Source of the DNA: Acanthacorydalis orientalis
Lineage: Eukaryota > Arthropoda > Insecta > Megaloptera > Corydalidae
Direction: 5' to 3'
NCBI GenBank assembly: GCA_034766995.1
Contig: CM068317.1
Coordinates: forward strand, 9,392,501 to 9,456,500
DNA length: 64,000 nucleotides
In this document: in pieces, positions 57,673 through 64,000 of the stretch
How the letters are laid out: each line of letters begins with the position of its first letter
Numbering within the stretch: position 1 is the stretch's first letter
Translations under genes and position numbers: made by a program
Notes under the pieces: model-generated
What the model was told of the DNA's origin: nothing
Databases searched by the model: none
Seen by the model: only the letters and a program-made list of their open reading frames with translations

Positions 57673-57722
<50 letters not shown>
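57673..57722. repeat. (TA)n microsatellite followed by (TG)n
   Basis: 50-bp TA tract, then TG repeats to about 57,736. Confidence 0.95.
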
Positions 57723-57735
<13 letters not shown>

Positions 57736-57739
57736 CTGT

Positions 57740-58250
57740 ATATACAAAGATGATAAAATGTTTCGTCAAGTAAAACGAAACGATATTACCCATCGATCGG
57801 CATGCATATTTACGGATGTAACACCTACGGGTGCCGTTGTTTATTACAAATTCATTATAGCATTTCTCAAAGTCGTCGTCGGCGTCGGCGGCGTCGACTA
57901 CATGGCTGTCAACATGCACGAGGTGGGATGGCATCGCGCGAGCACTAGATTAAAGTAACCTTTGATCCTTTATGAATACAATGATCACAAGTGTATCATA
58001 TCATGTGCGAGCAACCTAATCTCTTTAGTCTTTTGGAATTTTAGTCTTCTTCTTCATCATCACTCTCCTTTTTAGCGAACGACGTGATACAACACCGCGT
58101 TCCGTCAAAGATATTTAATACGAGTATTCAATACATTTTACATTCGCCTCGTTCGCACTGTTGTTGTTTTCATTTATTATTCATACTGGTTTTGTGTTTT
58201 ATTTCTATATCGGCGTGATGGGCTCTTTTCAGCGAATCGTTATTACCGGA
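57740..58250. other. GC-richer island
   Basis: Contains a GTCGTCGGCGTCGGCGGCG triplet run at about 57,875-57,895 and complex flanks. Frames of 78-113 codons on opposite strands overlap here and run into microsatellites. No domain. Candidate regulatory or untranslated DNA. Confidence 0.3.
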
Positions 58251-58270
58251 AACATTTCCATATTTATTTG

Positions 58271-58800
58271 TATAAACATATATAGACTTGTTTACTACAA
58301 ATATAGTTTAAATTTAGGTTTAATATTTCCAAAATATAAAAAAAATACAAAATTATTTTTTATGTCTAAAAATAGAGTAAAATAGAAATATATTTAAAAG
58401 GATGAGCATATTTTTCGAATTTTCACTATGATTGTTTTACTTCATAAAACACAAAAAAATTTTTTTTTTGAATTCTGTTTGAAAGTTTTAATACAATTAT
58501 TTAATTTTTTAACAAATATTTAAGAAAATATTATAAACATATATAGACTTGTTTACTACAAATACAGTTTTATACTTAGGTTAAAATTCTCAAAATATAT
58601 AAAAAAATTACAAACTTATTTTTTAATTTATTGTATAAAATAGAGTAAAAGAGAAATATATCCAAACGATCAGCATATTTTTTGAATTTTCACTATAATT
58701 GTTTTACTTCATAAAACACAAAAAAAATTTTTTTTGAATTCTGTTTGCAAGTTTTAGTAAAATTATTTATTTTTTTAACAAATATTTAAGAAAATACTTA
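58271..58800 (+). repeat. Tandem duplication, 261-bp period, two copies
   Basis: Unit 1 (58,271-58,531) and unit 2 (58,532 to about 58,800) both start TATAAACATATATAGACTTG and carry ATTTTCACTATGATTG-like and TTTTGAATTCTGTTTG segments at the same offsets. They differ by scattered substitutions, so the duplication is not very recent. Confidence 0.9.
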
Positions 58801-59160
58801 TAATACTATGGTTTCAATTATTTAAAATTAGTTATTTTATAGATTATTTCAATGTTGAAAATTTGAAATTTCAGTAAAATGTTATCTACATATAAATCTT
58901 TTCATTGTATATTTTGTAAAATACTTTTTAAAAATTAAATGATTTTACTGAAACTTTTAAGTAGAATTCAAAAAAAAATTATTTGTGTTTTATGAAGTAA
59001 AACAATCATAGTGAAAATTCGAAAAATATACTGATCGTTTTAAATATATTTCTGTTTTACTCTATTTTTATATTCAAAAAAATAATTTTGTATTTTTTTA
59101 TAAATTGCGAATTTTAAACCTAAATTTAAAACTATATTTGTAGTAAACAATATTTGTCTA
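58271..59160. mobile_element. Foldback unit: two direct arms plus one inverted arm
   Basis: Bases 58,941-59,160 are the reverse complement of most of the 261-bp unit (ending near TAGTAAACAATATTTGTCTA). Transcribed RNA or single-stranded DNA could form a stem of more than 200 bp with a 140-bp loop. Non-coding. A foldback transposon or a rearranged inverted duplication are alternatives. Target duplications were not identified. Confidence 0.65.
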
Positions 59161-59394
59161 AGATAATAGATCTTTCTTTATACGTCAAAGAATTTAACTT
59201 TTTCTCCAATTGATTATTGAAAAATATATTGTTCCCTAACGTTTAGAGTTTTAGAAATGATGGATTGTGATTTAGAAAAAAATAAAATGATCGATAATTA
59301 ACGATTCAACATTTTGATAATCATTTCTCAGTTTATGACAAATAAAAATTCATTTATGAATTTGAAGTTTTTCTCATATTCTTAACGAGATATA
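59161..59394. other. AT-rich spacer
   Basis: Nothing recognised. Confidence 0.5.
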
Positions 59395-60237
59395 CGAGGA
59401 TGGTTTAATAAGTTTGGTACAAGTCTATGATATGGTGGCATCATTAATTTGGTAATATTACGGCTATTAAGGGTCACTTTCGAGTCTATTATAGGTGAAA
59501 TTTCAACCAGAAGTAATGTGTTGTTTACGTTCTATAGATGTTTGTAGCGAGCGTTGTAGCAATTGCTGCAAAAATGGAAAAAACGAGCATACCTTTGTGT
59601 GTCATGGATCCACCACTACACACCTGAGCTGAGGCAGCAGTTAAAGCAGTGGACAACGACTGGTGAAATTGCGCCGAAGAAGGCGAAGACAGTTTTGCTG
59701 GCTGGAAAGATGATGGCCATTGTTTTTTGTGATTTCCAAGGAAGCATCCTTATCGTATACTTAACGAAGGAAAAAACGATAATAGGAGTATATTATACAA
59801 AATTATTGAACCGTTTGAAAGAAGAGCTGAAACAAACGACCAAGTTGGCACACAAATAAGTGCTATTTCAGCAGGACAACGCGTCGTCCCACAAATCGAC
59901 CGTCACAATGGCAAAATTACACGAATTAGGCTTCAAATTGATTCTTCATCCACCCTATTCTTTACACTTGGCCCGTTTGACTTTTTCCTCTTCCCAAACT
60001 TGAAAATTTGACTTGGTAGGAAGAAATTCTCGTCGAATGAGTATCTCATCGCCATCGTCAATCCGTATTTTGTAGACTTTGAAAAAAACTACTTTTTCGA
60101 CGACATGAAAAAATGAGAAACTCGCTGTACCATGTGTAAAGCCCTCACTGGATACTGTGTTGAGAAATAAAATTGATTTTTTCTTAAAAACACATTGTTT
60201 AATTTTGTTTTTTATCGTACTTATCAAATGATTCTCG
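59395..60237 (+). mobile_element. Family B mariner, catalytic-only derivative (843 bp)
   Basis: Left end CGAGGATGGTTTAATAAGTT and right end CGAGAATCATTTGATAAGTA (read inward), with TA outside both (59,393-59,394 and 60,238-60,239). Only about 195 bp separate the left end from the WIHHYTPE motif, so the two helix-turn-helix motifs are missing. This is the cleanest family B copy. Confidence 0.88.
59563..60170 (+). pseudogene. Family B transposase, DNA-binding-less, frameshifted
   Basis: The open frame 59,563-59,859 contains SWIHHYTPELRQQLKQW and ends at a stop after KLAHK. In frame, FQQDNASSHKSTVTMAKLHE (second Asp) follows, then a frameshift inside the third motif (PPYSLHLAR then FDFFLFP). 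It continues with GRKKFSSNEYLIAIVN to a final TGYCVEK stop near 60,168. The first catalytic Asp codon is lost in a small deletion before SWIHHY. Inactive. Confidence 0.8.
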
Positions 60238-61079
60238 TAAAATATATAAAAGTAAAAATATTGCTTCACTATTCAATCTCTTTTATTCAAATTTTCTGTT
60301 TTTTATAATTAACTAAAATATTTAATTGATCATATATGTTATTCACAATTTTCAATTTAAAAAATATTGATAACTTGAACAGATCTTTTAAAATGAAACA
60401 AATGATAACAAATTATCATTTTATTAACAAATATCGTTCTTTATAAAATTAATAAATTTTATAAAATAAGAAACATTTTAAAAATAGTATACGATGAATT
60501 TTCTAAACACATTAATAGATCTCGTTGAACCTGTGACCTAACTAATCAATTGTTTAAATTTCTTACTATAAGTACTTGCTTTATTTTAATATAAATAGTA
60601 GAAATAAAACAGTAATAAATACAATAAAGATATACATAAGGGTTTTGATATACCTTTCTTATTATTTATTTTTTACACCCAGAAAATACTCTGATTGATT
60701 GTAAGCTTCAAACAATAATTTTATTTGAAACGATTTAAATTCGAATAAAATATTCTTACAAAACTCAAGTGTAACATTTTTAAAAGTTTATAAATTTATT
60801 ACAGACTTAAGTATGATATAGTTTTGGAGATTATAAATATTTTCCAAAAATATATATTTGATAATTATATTTAAAAGTATGTTATATTATTCATTTTGTA
60901 TAAAATTTGATTTAGGGATGAATTACCTTAGAAACTTTTCTCATCTATTTTGACAGATATTTAGAATAATTTCGTCATATATATCCACTTATGTGGGTGC
61001 GTATATATGCGTGAGTTTGTACACGAGCTCATATGTGTGTAGCTTTCTTTGTAAATATATAAGTATATGTGTGACTAAC
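60238..61079. other. AT-rich DNA
   Basis: Nothing recognised. Confidence 0.5.
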
Positions 61080-61780
61080 ATTACAGTAATCTCGTAACGA
61101 CGTATTTTAATCAAGCAATTATATTCTTTACAAGAGAATAACTGTCTGTTTTCTCATCCCAGTACACAAACCCTCATCACTAATGTCACTGTATACCTAT
61201 TTACACCTTCCACGCGGCCCACCCTTATTATTTCACATCAAAGTCGTGTCTACTGCCGTTGAGAACTGAGAAGCAACCCGTAATAACAGCAACAAACAAC
61301 GAAGACTAGTAGAATATGTTGATGTCTTTTCCTGCCTGGTGTTGATGTTAGAATTAAAATTAATATATATGGAATTATTCAGCGTTAGTCCTACTGCATT
61401 ACGTGTACTACCAGTACTACAAGTAATGGTGCATAGTGGTGTGAGGTGTGTATTTGTGTGTGTATGTGTGTATAGGAATGAGGCGGCAACGATAAGAGGA
61501 CGCGGGGCCAGTATGGTGACGTAGTCGTTATTCTGTTCGTGACGTCAGGGAATTAGATAAAAGCTCATGTTTGCGTAAGACGTGTGGCGTGATGTTACTT
61601 CTTGCAGTGCGCGGTGCTGCTGTACAAGCGTATGAATGCAGTCAAATAGCAAACATGTGTATATGTGTACGAGCTCGTATTGCATTTATATGTTGATGGA
61701 GGCTGAAAGTTTGAAAGTTCACTAAGCGTTCGCTTATATAAGATTTTCGTCTAGAACATTTGAATATATTACACGTAGTT
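61080..61780. other. GC-richer island with CRE motif
   Basis: Balanced, CpG-bearing sequence with a TGTG run near 61,455-61,470. A 61-codon plus frame (61,339-61,524) has no domain. The presence of a palindromic CRE makes a promoter or enhancer a reasonable guess. Confidence 0.35.
61540..61547. promoter_or_regulatory. Palindromic cAMP-response element
   Basis: TGACGTCA is the full CRE consensus for CREB/ATF factors. A half-site TGACGT lies at 61,517-61,522. Function is inferred from sequence only. Confidence 0.35.
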
Positions 61781-63274
61781 GAGATCTTACGTTGAATCGT
61801 TATTAGACACATTTTTATAGCAACAGGTTAAAAGTACTAGTAGATTTACGTACCGTCTAGAAAAAAATAGTGTACAAAGAAAATATTCAGAAAAATACTA
61901 ACGATTCTATCCATATTCAAGTCTAAGTTTATAATATTTTTCAGTAAAAAGTCAAATAACTGCAAACTTATCTGAAAACTTTGCTACTAATCTATAAAGA
62001 AGCAAATCAAATAAACATTTTCAGTACTGTTTTTTCATAGTATAAACTTTCTTTAATAATTATAATTCATGTTATTACATTTTCTCATAAATATTCTAAA
62101 CTAAATATATGATATCATGCAAATGTTATTTAAATCAGAAAATCACATAAACATCTAGAGAAGTATTAATATTTATAAATATAAAGAAGAAATAATATTT
62201 CTTATGTAAATATTTCTAAAAATTATTTTAATAATTCTTGTAAAATAATTCTCAATAATTATTATTAGGAGGATATTAATATGTCAACTTAAATATCATG
62301 AATTTATTTAATTAATGTATCAATAATTAACTTTCAGTTTTTTGTATTTATACAGAATTATCAAAAAATCCTCTCGAAAATAGCTCTGTTGGTAAAATAA
62401 TTAATTTATTAACGATAATATACATAAAAATATATCAAAAAGTACATGTTAATATTTATGTTATATATTTAGAATAAATACTGAATGTATTACCTGCCTT
62501 TCTTACCTTCACAGGTTACTTATGATTTTAATACAAATATTGTATATAATATACCAAGTAAAATACACATAATTGCATTTTATATCTATCTGTTAATTCA
62601 GCAAACTTTTTGGATTATTTTTGTAAAAAATCAGTTAGAAAATCCAAATAAAAAATTAAATAAGCTAGATATATTATATGAACAGAAAAACATCTAAGTA
62701 GACCAGATTTACTGATAAATTTCTATTAAAACTTTATTTTTTTTCCTTTTTATCCAATAATTTGATCGAATAAAGAATTGTATGTACTGTAACTTTGTTG
62801 AGAATATAAATTTTCGATTCATATTTTGATTAAATTCTCAATAAATTAATATTTGTTAATTAAATCTTAAATAGTACCGCGATAAAATAGTGCTCTATCT
62901 ATGTAAATTATTGTTAAAATTTTCTTTCTATTTATTATATATTTTTATTGACATTCAAACCACAGTACCTTAAGTAAAAGCTCTCTTATAATGACATATT
63001 TCATAAATGCTATCAATAAGTTCGTATTAACTGATAATAATACGATCATAGCTTTACATTGAACTAAGGTAGATCCCCTCACAATTAAAAATATTTAATG
63101 AAAAATTATATTCCTTTAAATAAACTTATTAATATTCAAATAGTTACTGTGAAAAGGTATTTAGGTTTTTCTCTATTAACCTTTGGAAAATAGAATTTTC
63201 CTCTCATATATTTCTCATAAGTTTTAAAGAAATCTTCTTTATAATTCGGTTCAATAATATATATATATATACAC
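61781..63274. other. AT-rich DNA
   Basis: A 70-codon plus frame (62,485-62,697) is Ile/Asn/Lys-rich and has no domain. A short TA tract lies at 63,257-63,270. No gene is supported. Confidence 0.5.
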
Positions 63275-64000
63275 ACATGGCTTTGATAAATATGGTAAAA
63301 ATGTAGGTGAAACACCGTATTTTTTAGAAAAAACGATTTTATTTCTCAACATAGACTTCATTGAGATGTATACACTTTGTCCAACGAGTTTTTAATTTTT
63401 CATCCCTTCAGAGTAGCTTTTCTCAAAGCCAACAAAATACGCATTTCAATGACAATGATGACGAGAATTTCTCCCTACTGAGCTAAATTTTCAACTTTGG
63501 GAAGAGGTAGAAGTCGCACGGAGGCAAGTTCAGAGAATAAAGTGGGTGAAAAATCAATTTTGTAGCCTAATTCGTGCAATTTTACCATTGGAATGATCGA
63601 TTTATGAGACTGAGCGTTGTCCTGGTGAAAGGGTACTTTTTTTTGCTCCAATTTTAGCCGTTTTTTTCAGCTCGTTTTGCTTTCAAACGGTCAAATAATA
63701 TTGCTTACTAGACTCTTATCATTTTTCCCTTCATTAAGTAGTCGAACAGGATGATTTCTTAAGAATACCCAAAACAGTACCCATCAACTCTCCAGCCGAC
63801 AAAATGATCTTTACCTTCTTCAGCACATTTTTACCAGTCGCTGTCCACTGCTTTGACTGTTACTTCGACTCATGTGTATAGTGATGAATCCATGTTTCAT
63901 CCACGGTGATGTATCTATCCAAAAAAGCCTGCTCGTTTTTTTCACTTTTGTGGAAAATGCTACAAAGCTCGCTTCAAACATCTGTAGAACGTGAACAACA
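63275..64000 (-). mobile_element. Family B mariner, cut by the window end
   Basis: Starts with a GGCTTTGATAAATATGGTA terminus after a TA/CA tract. The minus strand reads a decayed catalytic domain: TVDETWIHHYTHE with the first Asp near 63,890-63,930, a broken HQDNA region near 63,620, and a C-terminal stretch KCVY-like near 63,370. Many frameshifts are present. At 63,960-64,000 it reaches the leader that links directly to the 5' end in other copies. Confidence 0.82.

Noticed and set aside
57593..57958. Opposite-strand frames of 113 and 78 codons
   Set aside because: They overlap each other, include microsatellite translation and a GTC triplet run, and cannot both be real; neither has a domain.
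1..64000. CRISPR array, bacterial operon, riboswitch or rho-independent terminators
   Set aside because: No regularly spaced repeats with unique spacers, no operon-like coding density, and the sequence is clearly animal nuclear DNA.

Overview
This is an animal nuclear window, most likely from an insect and perhaps a hymenopteran. The evidence is very high A+T, dozens of long (TA)n microsatellites, several mariner lineages of the kinds common in insects, piggyBac and hAT remnants, and no operons, ribosome binding sites or dense coding. The order-level guess is inference only. I found no convincing host protein-coding exon, tRNA or rRNA, so the window reads as intergenic or deep-intronic DNA.

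Transposable elements carry almost all recognisable information. Family A is a mariner family related to Hsmar1/cecropia, with ends reading TTAGGTTGG..AATTGCGG. It has eight short copies (about 3.6, 24.4, 34.5, 38.1, 42.7, 50.9, 53.8 and 57.1 kb) that keep only the DNA-binding half of the transposase. A separate relic at 43.5-44.0 kb keeps the catalytic half and the same 3' end. Family B is irritans-like, with ends containing GTTTGATAA. It has four copies (25.0, 44.8, 59.4, 63.3 kb) that keep only the catalytic half. Family C (23,230-24,159) is the freshest element: 27-bp identical ends, TA duplications and a 220-codon open catalytic frame. Family D (12,256-13,434) is nearly full length and broken mostly by stop codons. 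Family E has two copies (2.2 and 27.5 kb) of one internally deleted element. A sixth mariner relic lies at 51.6-52.2 kb.

Other elements are a piggyBac relic with TTAA duplications (45,726-47,605), a small TTAA-flanked element (52,243-52,641), hAT-like miniature elements (15.3, 17.3, 50.8 kb), two short retroposons with target duplications (31.8 and 38.2 kb), a foldback unit (58,271-59,160), two miniature palindromic families, and a dispersed repeat family ending in a GC-rich hairpin (7.1, 21.5, 32.7, 49.3, 52.7 kb). Several are nested: a retroposon inside a family A copy, and a hAT element and a family A copy each inside copies of another small repeat.

Between the elements are about fifteen islands of 200-800 bp with clearly higher G+C, CpG and sequence complexity but no sustained reading frame (for example 5.2, 14.3, 29.2, 33.5, 39.6, 48.0, 50.1, 55.2, 57.9 and 61.4 kb). 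They are the best candidates for conserved non-coding or regulatory DNA, or for untranslated exons, but conservation cannot be judged from one sequence. I found no new multi-gene system. The most notable pattern is the opposite domain loss in families A and B.
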